From assembly GCA_964569055.1 (NCBI GenBank), contig CAZMSZ010000180.1:1-14351 (forward strand): a DNA stretch of 14,351 nucleotides, written 5' to 3'. This DNA comes from JAWLGW01 sp964569055 (lineage in GTDB: Bacteria; Planctomycetota; J058). Shown piece after piece: positions 1-6,171 of this stretch (positions are counted from its first letter, which is position 1; each line of letters opens with the position of its first letter). The notes beneath the pieces were generated by a model that saw only the letters and a program-made list of their open reading frames with translations, was not told where the DNA came from and searched no databases. Both the position numbers and the translations under genes were made by a program.

Positions 1-1607
1 GGGTGGCGCTGGATCTTCTGGTTGTTGAGGAACACGCCGTTGCGGCTGCCCGTGTCCTCGACCACCAGACCGCCGTTCTCGAAGGAGATCGAGGCGTGGA
101 AGCCCGACACGCCCGGGTCGTTGAGCGTGCAGGTGCAGGTCGGCGCGCGGCCGATCGTGAACTTGGCGGCGGGCGTGATCTGGAACTGCTTGCCCTTGTC
201 GTTGCCGTCGATGATCTGCACCACCGCCGCGCCGGTCGGCGGGAGCGGGGCGGGCATGGGCGGGGGGGCGGCGTACTGCTGCGCGGCGCGGGCCGAGTTC
301 ACGTTGAGCGTGCCGCCCGGGTCGAACCCGACCGGCTGCGGCTGGGCGGCCGCGATCGGCACCCCGGCCCCAGGCGGCGCCGCCACCGCCTGCGGGTTGC
401 AGAACGGGCAGTCGGGCATGCCGGCCAGCAGCGCGCGCCCGCACTTGGGGCACTTGCCGGCGAGCGCGTTGGGCGCCGGCGCGGCGGTCGCGCCAGCCGC
501 GCCCTTCTTGGCGCTCAGGAACGCCACGGCGAGGAGCAGCACCCCGATCAACTCGAGCAGCAGGAACGCCACGATCCCCACCACGCGGAGCGTGCCGGCG
601 GTGAAGATCGCGAGCGGGATCCCGCCCAGGCCGAGGATGCACACCACCGCGCCGGCCAGGAACAGCGGCGAGAGGTAGATCGGCGTCCCGCCGCCCGCCG
701 CCGCGGGCGCGGCCGGGCTGGACGCGGGCGCGGGCGCGGGAGTCGGCGCCGCGACCGGTCCGGGCGCGGGCGTGGGCGTGGGCGCGGGCGCGCTCCCCCG
801 CAGGAGCGCCTCGAGGGCGTCCGCCATCTCGGCTGCGCTCTGGAAGCGCTGCGCCGGCTCCTTCGCCATGGCGCGCAGGATCAGCGCCTCGAGCTCCCGC
901 GAGATCCCGGGGTAGTGCTGCGAGGGCGCGATCGGCTCCTCCTTGGCGATCTTGACGACGAGCTTGCGCTCCTCCTCGTCGTAGAAGGGGAGCTGACCGG
1001 TGACGCACTCGTAGAGCGTCACGCCCAGGCTGTACACGTCGGAGCGAGCGTCGAGCTGCTTGCCGAGGAGCTGCTCCTTCGACATGTAGATCACGGTGCC
1101 GAGCGTCATGCCCTGCTGCGTGAGGCGCTGTGCGTCGACGACCTTGGCGGTGCCGAAGTCGAGCAGCTTGGTCGCGCCCGAGGGGTGCACGATGATGTTG
1201 CTCGGCTTGATGTCGCGGTGGATGATCCCCTGCTGGTGCGCGTAGGACAGCCCGCGGCAGGCCCCGATGAACCACGGCAGGCACTGCTCGGGCGGGATCA
1301 GGCCCATGCGCTGGAGCTTGTGCTCGAGGTCCTCGCCCTCGGCGAACTCCATCACCAGGAAGCAGCCGTTGGCGTCGTTGTAGAAGTTGAGCAGGCTGAT
1401 GATGTTGGGGTGGTTCAGCCGCGCCAGCGCCTGCGCCTCGCGCTCGAACCGATCCTTCGCCGCCTGGTTCCCCATCAGCGAGGAGTGGAGCGACTTGACC
1501 GCCACGCGCTGGCCGAGGGTCACGTGCTGGCCTTCGAAGACCATGCCCATGCCGCCCTCGCCGAGCTGGCGGACGATCCGATAGTCCCCGACGATCCGAC
1601 CGATCAT
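1..1607 (-). CDS. Membrane Ser/Thr protein kinase with zinc ribbon and C-terminal FHA domain (partial, C-terminus cut by window edge)
   Basis: Phosphorylates Ser/Thr of target proteins from the inner membrane. At least 535 codons are visible, starting at ATG 1607. The kinase domain spans about residues 8-270: glycine loop GEGGMGMVFEG (16-26), ATP lysine K38, catalytic HRDIKPSN (130-137, D132) and DFG (D150). The usual SPE motif reads SKEQ. A Pro/Ala-rich linker (about 268-309) leads to two hydrophobic segments (about 313-337 and 342-364), then a zinc ribbon CPKC-x10-near-CPFC (C386, C389, C400, C403). An FHA domain begins near 462, with GR, SGFH and SRNG phosphopeptide-binding signatures intact. 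The FHA is truncated by the window edge. The gene lies 25 nt after the PP2C stop on the same strand, so the two are probably co-transcribed. An FHA domain on the kinase itself suggests it binds its own phosphothreonines or those of a partner. Identification as a Hanks-type kinase is firm; the substrate is unknown. Confidence 0.95.
   Translation of the reverse strand, partial: MIGRIVGDYRIVRQLGEGGMGMVFEGQHVTLGQRVAVKSLHSSLMGNQAAKDRFEREAQALARLNHPNIISLLNFYNDANGCFLVMEFAEGEDLEHKLQRMGLIPPEQCLPWFIGACRGLSYAHQQGIIHRDIKPSNIIVHPSGATKLLDFGTAKVVDAQRLTQQGMTLGTVIYMSKEQLLGKQLDARSDVYSLGVTLYECVTGQLPFYDEEERKLVVKIAKEEPIAPSQHYPGISRELEALILRAMAKEPAQRFQSAAEMADALEALLRGSAPAPTPTPAPGPVAAPTPAPAPASSPAAPAAAGGGTPIYLSPLFLAGAVVCILGLGGIPLAIFTAGTLRVVGIVAFLLLELIGVLLLAVAFLSAKKGAAGATAAPAPNALAGKCPKCGRALLAGMPDCPFCNPQAVAAPPGAGVPIAAAQPQPVGFDPGGTLNVNSARAAQQYAAPPPMPAPLPPTGAAVVQIIDGNDKGKQFQITPAAKFTIGRAPTCTCTLNDPGVSGFHASISFENGGLVVEDTGSRNGVFLNNQKIQRH
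724..791. repeat. Imperfect GGGCGC hexamer tract inside the kinase linker
   Basis: Short imperfect GGGCGC/GGGCGT hexamers encode the Ala-Pro-rich linker between the kinase domain and the first membrane segment. Interruptions at 741-759 break the tract. It is low-complexity coding sequence whose length could vary by slippage in frame-preserving steps of 6 bp. Confidence 0.5.
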
Positions 1608-1632
1608 GCTTCGGCTCCGTCCCGCGCCGCGC

Positions 1633-2703
1633 TCACGGCGTCCCGCCCATGGCCTGCATCAGGGCGAACATGCCTCCTGCCCCCAGGGCCAAACCCACCA
1701 GCAGCCCGACCACCAGCTTGCCCCAGCCTCCCCCCGAGGGGGCCTCCGCGACCTGCGGCACCGGCATCGAGGGCTGCGTCGGGGGCGCCGACGACGCCCC
1801 CGCCGGCGACGGCGCCGCGCGCCCGCGGGTGGCCGCCTCGGCCCGCGCCTTCTCGATCGAGGCCTGGACCTGATCGGCCGTGAAGCTCTGCGTGACCGTG
1901 GCCTCGGGGGTGTTGTCGGTGGTCGCCGACTCGGTGGTCAGCACCCGCAGGAGCTGCACCGTGATGTTGTCGTGTCCGCCGTTGGCGTTGGCGCGGTCCA
2001 CCAGCTGCTCGGCGACCTGCCGCAGACTGCCGCCGTTGAGCTGGCCCGCCTGCACGATCCGCAGGATCTCGTCGTCGGTCACCAGGCCCGAGAGCCCGTC
2101 CGAGCAGAGCAGGAACACGTCGTTCGCCGCGATCGGGATGTGCGAGACGTCCGCCTCCACCTCGGGCTTGACCCCGAGGGAGCGCAGGATCACGTTCTTG
2201 TCGGGATGGCTCTCCATCTCGCTGGCGTCGAGCAGCCCCTCGTCCACGAGCTGCTGGACCAGCGAGTGGTCCTTGGTCATCTGCTTCATGGCGCTGCCGC
2301 GGATCAGGTAAGCGCGGCTGTCGCCGACCTGCCCGAAGTAGACCATGTCGCGCCGGTGGACCAGCGCGGTGACCGTGGTCCCCATCCCGCGCAGCTCGGG
2401 CTGCCGGGTGCCCTCGCCGTACACCGCCGCGTTGGCCCGCTCGATCGCGATCCGCAGCGCCTCGGCGACGTTGTCGGTCTCCGCGTTCTCGTAGGCCTCG
2501 ATCAGGGTCTTGACCGCGAGCCGGCTCGCGATCTCCCCGCCGGTGTGGCCGCCCATGCCGTCGCAGACCACGACCAGGCGGCCCTTGAGGTCGAACGCTC
2601 GCTCGTCGTCGGGCTCCCAGTAGCCGAAGAAGTCCTGGTTCTCCGTCCGGGCCATCCCGACGTGAGAGTGCTGACCGATCTCGACGTCGCTGCGGATCTT
2701 CAA
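1633..2703 (-). CDS. PP2C-family Ser/Thr protein phosphatase with C-terminal membrane anchor
   Basis: Metal-dependent phosphatase of 356 aa that should remove the phosphates added by the adjacent kinase. PP2C motifs appear in order: ARTENQD (18-24), VVCDGMGGHTGG (46-56), GDSRAYLIRG (127-136), LLCSDGLSGLV (198-208) and GGHDNITVQL (242-251). The metal-binding aspartates D24, D48, D202 and D245 are all present, so it should be active. After about residue 255 a Thr/Ala/Pro-rich linker leads to a single hydrophobic segment (about 329-350), leaving the catalytic domain cytoplasmic beside the membrane kinase. The start is TTG at 2703: an in-frame TGA lies upstream at 2737-2739, no ATG or GTG lies between, and the next ATG (residue 17) would cut off the first strand. 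A G-rich block (2711-2717) is the only Shine-Dalgarno candidate. It follows the FHA gene by 112 nt and precedes the kinase by 25 nt, so one operon is likely. PppA/Stp-like in role by analogy only. Confidence 0.95.
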   Translation of the reverse strand: MKIRSDVEIGQHSHVGMARTENQDFFGYWEPDDERAFDLKGRLVVVCDGMGGHTGGEIASRLAVKTLIEAYENAETDNVAEALRIAIERANAAVYGEGTRQPELRGMGTTVTALVHRRDMVYFGQVGDSRAYLIRGSAMKQMTKDHSLVQQLVDEGLLDASEMESHPDKNVILRSLGVKPEVEADVSHIPIAANDVFLLCSDGLSGLVTDDEILRIVQAGQLNGGSLRQVAEQLVDRANANGGHDNITVQLLRVLTTESATTDNTPEATVTQSFTADQVQASIEKARAEAATRGRAAPSPAGASSAPPTQPSMPVPQVAEAPSGGGWGKLVVGLLVGLALGAGGMFALMQAMGGTP

Positions 2704-2722
2704 TGACCTACCCCCCCGAAAC

Positions 2723-2753
2723 CGCGCGCAGACCCATCACGGGTCTGCGCGCG
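2723..2753. other. GC-rich perfect hairpin between the FHA and PP2C genes
   Basis: A 13-bp perfect inverted repeat (2723-2735 with 2741-2753) encloses a 5-nt loop. It lies in the 112-nt gap between the FHA stop and the TTG start of the phosphatase. No real T tract follows on either strand (only TTT on the minus strand), so it is a poor intrinsic terminator. As RNA it could stall polymerase, protect the upstream mRNA 3' end, or lower phosphatase output relative to FHA protein. Confidence 0.6.
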
Positions 2754-2815
2754 CCGAACTCCGGGTCGTGCGCGCCCAGGCCGCAGGGCGGCGGCCAAGG
2801 CGCCAGCCGGAGCCG

Positions 2816-3364
2816 TCAGAGGCACTTGAACTTCATCTTGGTCTGGCCGAACGTCACCGTGTCGTTGTCGACCAGCTCCTCGCGCGCGATCGGCTCCTCG
2901 GAGTCGTTGAGGAACGTCCCGTTGCTCGAGTCGAGGTCGGTCAGGATGAAGATCCGCTCCCCGTCCTTCTCCACGAACTTGATCGTGGCGTGCTTCGACG
3001 AGATGTAGTCGTCGGTGAGCACCACCTCGTTGTCCGGCGCGCTCCCGATGTTGGTCTTCCCCTCGCGGACCTTGAAGTCCTCGCCCTTGTGCTTGCCGTT
3101 GAGCGCCACCAGCCAGCCGGCGACCGGGACCTTCTTGTCCTCGAAGATCATCCGGGTGGCCTTGTTGACGTTGGGCTTGGCCGCGACCACCGGGCTCGGC
3201 ATCGGCATGGGCGGCGGCGCCGGCGCCGCCGGCGTCGCGGCCACTTGCACTCGGGTCGGCGGGACCGCGGGGCGCGCGGCGCCGGCCGGGTTCGGGCAGT
3301 AGGGGCACCGATCCCAGCTCGCCTCCATGATGTGGCCGTTGGGGCACATCTTCGTGTTGCTCAT
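2816..3364 (-). CDS. Zinc-ribbon/FHA-domain protein, probable adaptor of the kinase-phosphatase module
   Basis: 182-aa soluble protein without membrane segment. The N-terminus is a small zinc ribbon CPNGH-x8-CPYC (C7, H11, C20, C23). A Pro/Ala-rich linker (about 24-65) leads to an FHA domain (about 84-180). FHA domains bind phosphothreonine peptides, so it likely reads the phosphorylation state set by the neighbouring kinase and PP2C. Binding-loop residues S122-x-x-H125 and SSNGT (146-150) are present, but the family's GR pair reads GS (G107-S108): the arginine that normally contacts the phosphate is replaced by serine. Start ATG 3364 is backed by a purine block GGGAGAGGGAG ending 3 nt upstream, and a promoter candidate sits just before it, making this the first gene of the signalling operon. 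Analogous to the Fha component of type VI secretion phospho-regulation, though not shown to be its orthologue. Confidence 0.92.
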   Translation of the reverse strand: MSNTKMCPNGHIMEASWDRCPYCPNPAGAARPAVPPTRVQVAATPAAPAPPPMPMPSPVVAAKPNVNKATRMIFEDKKVPVAGWLVALNGKHKGEDFKVREGKTNIGSAPDNEVVLTDDYISSKHATIKFVEKDGERIFILTDLDSSNGTFLNDSEEPIAREELVDNDTVTFGQTKMKFKCL

Positions 3365-3388
3365 GACTCCCTCTCCCTTAAGGTCCCT

Positions 3389-3417
3389 ATCATGGCCGGC
3401 TTAGCGGCGTCCGACAA
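3389..3417 (-). promoter_or_regulatory. Candidate sigma70 promoter of the FHA-PP2C-kinase operon
   Basis: Read on the minus strand: TTGTCG (3412-3417), a 17-nt spacer, then CATGAT (3389-3394). Each hexamer matches the sigma70 consensus at 4 of 6 positions. The predicted RNA start near 3382 gives a short leader of about 18 nt containing only the Shine-Dalgarno block before ATG 3364. Position right after the baseplate operon's end fits an independent transcription unit. Confidence 0.45.
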
Positions 3418-3441
3418 GCCCACACAGTACCGCTTCGAACC

Positions 3442-3473
3442 GGCCGGCGCGCCAGCCTCACCGCGCGCCGGCC
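3442..3473 (-). terminator. GC-rich hairpin after the baseplate operon, possible terminator lacking a T tract
   Basis: An 11-bp perfect stem (3442-3452 with 3463-3473) with a 10-nt loop lies about 10 nt past the stop of the 535-aa gene and upstream of the signalling-operon promoter. No run of T follows on the minus strand. It may be a weak or factor-assisted terminator or a 3'-end stabiliser; its place between two transcription units is the main argument. Confidence 0.35.
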
Positions 3474-3483
3474 CGGGCTGACC

Positions 3484-5091
3484 TCAGTCCTGCGCCTGGT
3501 AGAACCACAGCCCGAACATGTTGATGTCGCGGTCGGCCTCCACCGCGACCTGCCGGCACTCCACCGCGGCCTTGGTGACCGCGTCGCCCGGCACCTTGAA
3601 CAGCCAGTTCCGCCAGCGGTGCTTGCGGTCGCTGCCGTCGATCGTCCAGTCCCCCACGGCCGTCCCGTCGATCTCCATGCGGGTGACGATGTCGCCGCGC
3701 ACGAAGTCGATCCGCTTGGCCACGATCACGTCCTTGCCGGGCGTGAGGTTCTGGATCTGCCACAGCGACGTCCCGCCCACGTGCGCCTTGCCGCGGGCGG
3801 TCACCTTCACCCCGTCGGGGTAGGTGAAGCTCTGGTTGGTGGTCCAGTTCTGCTTGTCGCCCTCGATGTTGAAGGAGTGCGACAGCTCGTCCTTGCGGTC
3901 GCCGATCTTGATCTCGTCGACCAGGACGTAGTTCTTCCCGTCCATGTAGATCTTGGCGGGCAGCTCGGAGCGCTCCTTGAGCTGCTCCCAGGAGAGCTCG
4001 ACCGCGTCCTTCGCCTTGACCGGCTCGGGCGGGGCCTCCTCCTCCTCCTCGGGGGCCTCCTCCTTGGGCTCGTCCTTCTTGCCGGGCGGCGGGGGCGGCG
4101 GCGCGACCTCGACCTTCACGTCCGAGGCGAGCCGCAGGTTGTCGACCGCGCTCCCCATGCGGTTGAGCAGGTTCTCGAGGTCGCCGCGCATGGGCTTGGC
4201 CTCGCGGACCACGCCCTGCAGGCCCTCCATGACCTCCTTCCACTGCTCCCACTCGCGCACGCCGTTGAGCGCGGGCACGTTGGCGTCGGCGTCGAGCCGC
4301 ATGTCGTCGGCGAGCTCCACCAGCAGGCGCAGCCCCTGGATCACCTGCGGCCCGTCGAGGGAGCCCGTCTCGATCAGGAGCCCGAGCGTCATGCACGCGG
4401 CCCGCATGTCGCGCGCGGAGTGGATCCCCTTGCGGGCCAGCACGCCGAGCGAGCTGCGCAGGTCGCCCAGCATCGTCCGCAGCTTCTCGACGAGGTCGGA
4501 GCCCATGGTCGAGCCGACCGCGCCCGCCTGCGGGCGGAAGCGCAGGTCGATCTCACCCGGCCCCGGGTTGGCCGGGTCGCGCGCGTCGGTGATCTCGATC
4601 GTCTCCGCGGTCACGAGGATCCGCGCCAGCTCGATCCCGTCGCGCGGGTCGGGGAGCTTCGACTCGACGTCCACCCGGACCGTCTCGTGGATCCGGCGGT
4701 GCCCCTTGAACTTGGGGTTCGCCTTGTTGACCACGAAGTCGACCGGGTCCTCCACGTACTTGAGGACCACGTAGCAGGTGGCCGGGAGCTGCGGGAGCTG
4801 CTTGCCGGGGTCGATCGTGACGATCTTCGGCTCCCAGAGGATCAGGTCGTTCCCCTCGCCGTCGAGGGCGTAGCCGGCGTTCACGTCGACGGACATGTCG
4901 CCGCGCCGCCGCCCGACCACCTTCAGCTCGCCCGACCAGCGCGGGACGATCCCCAGGCCGTGCAGCATCCGGTTGTGGAGCTTGCGCTTCTCGAGGTGGT
5001 ACCGCTCGCCGGTCTGGAAGTCGTCGCTCTCGAGGCGCAGCCCGTGGAAGTGGTTCAGCCGCAGGTAACCCTGCCTCGCATCGTCGGCCAT
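3484..5091 (-). CDS. Baseplate-operon protein with N-terminal tail-associated domain, acidic linker and C-terminal beta-rich domain
   Basis: 535 aa, no signal peptide or membrane span. The N-terminal part (about 1-180) contains a DFxxxxxYHxxKRxLHNRxLHGxGIV signature (residues 24-49) followed by a beta-rich stretch. From memory such domains recur among proteins encoded beside gp25/gpJ/gpI genes in phage-tail-like injection clusters, but I cannot name the family. A helical middle (about 190-320) follows, then a Pro/Glu-rich acidic linker (about 325-362: a PPPPPP run and a long Glu stretch). The C-terminus (about 370-535) is Trp-, Gly- and Asp-rich, looks like a beta sandwich, and ends in a Trp/Phe/Tyr cluster. 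It is the last gene of the baseplate operon, 57 nt after tail protein I, with ATG 5091 behind a GGGGGA block. Position after gpI, where fibre genes often lie, suggests a peripheral baseplate or target-binding part; this is inference. Confidence 0.85.
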   Translation of the reverse strand: MADDARQGYLRLNHFHGLRLESDDFQTGERYHLEKRKLHNRMLHGLGIVPRWSGELKVVGRRRGDMSVDVNAGYALDGEGNDLILWEPKIVTIDPGKQLPQLPATCYVVLKYVEDPVDFVVNKANPKFKGHRRIHETVRVDVESKLPDPRDGIELARILVTAETIEITDARDPANPGPGEIDLRFRPQAGAVGSTMGSDLVEKLRTMLGDLRSSLGVLARKGIHSARDMRAACMTLGLLIETGSLDGPQVIQGLRLLVELADDMRLDADANVPALNGVREWEQWKEVMEGLQGVVREAKPMRGDLENLLNRMGSAVDNLRLASDVKVEVAPPPPPPGKKDEPKEEAPEEEEEAPPEPVKAKDAVELSWEQLKERSELPAKIYMDGKNYVLVDEIKIGDRKDELSHSFNIEGDKQNWTTNQSFTYPDGVKVTARGKAHVGGTSLWQIQNLTPGKDVIVAKRIDFVRGDIVTRMEIDGTAVGDWTIDGSDRKHRWRNWLFKVPGDAVTKAAVECRQVAVEADRDINMFGLWFYQAQD

Positions 5092-5125
5092 CGCGTCGTG
5101 TCCCCCAAAGCAGTGTGTTCGTGCG

Positions 5126-5145
5126 GCGCGCCCGCGCGGGCGCGC
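5126..5145. other. 20-bp perfect GC palindrome after the tail-protein-I stop
   Basis: A self-complementary 20-mer begins 3 nt beyond the TAG stop of the tail protein I gene, in the 57-nt gap before the next start. As RNA it folds into a stem of about 8 bp with a 4-nt loop. No T tract follows, so it is more likely an internal pause, processing or stability element than a terminator. Confidence 0.55.
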
Positions 5146-5148
5146 TCC

Positions 5149-6171
5149 CTATTCGTCTTCCGCGGACTCCATCTCGCCGTCGCCCCCGAGCGGGTCGAAC
5201 TCCTCGGCCTCCTCGCCCTTCAGCCACATGTCGACGCCCACGGTCGAGGTGACCCCGACGGTGATGCCGGTGTCGTCGTCGTCCTTGGCGTCGGGCTCGG
5301 CGAAGGTGAGGTAGTAGTCGGTGTGGACCGGCTTCTCCTGCTCGATGATCCGATGGATCCGCAGGATCGTCGCGGCGTCGACCTGCTCGATCGGGAGCGG
5401 GATCTTGACCACGAACGTGTGCGCCCGGTTCACCTCGTGCATCACCACGGTGTCCACGCCGACGGTGAACGACTGGCCCACGACGCAGCCGTCGTAGGGC
5501 CACACGTTCTCGAGGATCTCGGGGTCCACGCCCGTGAAGATGCGCAGGTAGACCCGCAGCCCGCGCGGCGTGCCGCGCAGGTGGTACAGCTCCACCGCCT
5601 TCTTGATCAGGCTGCGCTTCTTCGTCTCGGGCCAGTCCGACTCGAGCGTCAGCGCCACCCACGAGGCGAGGTACTCCAGGAAGTCGGCGGGGCACTCGTG
5701 CGGGTCGAAGTAGTGCTCGAGGTGGCGCAGCCGCGAGTCGGTCTGGAACTGCAGGTGCTGGAACACCCACAGGAAGTTGCGGATGAAGCTCCGCCCGGTG
5801 ATGTCGCTGCGCTGGTAGAGCTGCGGCAGGTAGTCCACGATCGAGGCGTCCGCGACGGTGACCTCGATCCGCTGCGCCTCGTCCTCGAGGTCGACCATCG
5901 CGCCGGGGGCGGGCCGCTGGGCGACGACGGTCCCGCGCGGGGCGTAGTGGTCGGTCAGCCGGACGCGCAGGCGCTCGGGCGCGACCCCGGTCAGGGCCAG
6001 GATCTTGCGCGCCTTGTGGAGCGAGTAGCCCTCCAGCTTGGGCGCGGGGAGCTCCCGCTCCGCCAGCGCCTTCTTGAGCCGCTCGAGCGCGCTCTCGCGT
6101 CGCTTGGCGCCGAGCGCCAGCCCCTCGCCGTCGTCCGCCGGCGCCGACCCGTTGCCCTGCTCGGCGCTCAA
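5149..6171 (-). CDS. Phage tail protein I-like baseplate protein with N-terminal PASTA-like domain
   Basis: 340 aa. Tail protein I (gpI/Afp12-like) proteins sit in the baseplate wedge of contractile tails. The core (about 111-290) has hallmark features: DYLPQLYQ (113-120), FLWVFQHLQ (133-141), LEHYFDPHECPADFLEYLASW (151-171) and the RGTPRGLRVYLRIFTG segment (199-214), matching the TIGR02242-type tail domain. Ahead of it, residues about 45-108 form a PASTA-like domain: G-Y-S-x3-A at the start, P-x-G-x-V-x-x-Q-x-P-x-P-G in the middle (78-90) and a closing beta strand. The last 50 residues are strongly acidic and repeat TVGVD (236-240, 310-314). The start is TTG 6171, overlapping the TGA of the upstream gene, with AAGGAG 8 nt before it; no ATG is nearby. 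Tight coupling to the baseplate J gene supports equal production. Confidence 0.93.
   Translation of the reverse strand: MSAEQGNGSAPADDGEGLALGAKRRESALERLKKALAERELPAPKLEGYSLHKARKILALTGVAPERLRVRLTDHYAPRGTVVAQRPAPGAMVDLEDEAQRIEVTVADASIVDYLPQLYQRSDITGRSFIRNFLWVFQHLQFQTDSRLRHLEHYFDPHECPADFLEYLASWVALTLESDWPETKKRSLIKKAVELYHLRGTPRGLRVYLRIFTGVDPEILENVWPYDGCVVGQSFTVGVDTVVMHEVNRAHTFVVKIPLPIEQVDAATILRIHRIIEQEKPVHTDYYLTFAEPDAKDDDDTGITVGVTSTVGVDMWLKGEEAEEFDPLGGDGEMESAEDE

Noticed and set aside
3..1883. Long plus-strand open frame opposite the kinase gene
   Set aside because: Arg/Gly/Ala/Val/Asp-rich with no domain signal; it mirrors the GC-rich codon positions of the kinase and PP2C genes, whose motifs are intact on the minus strand.
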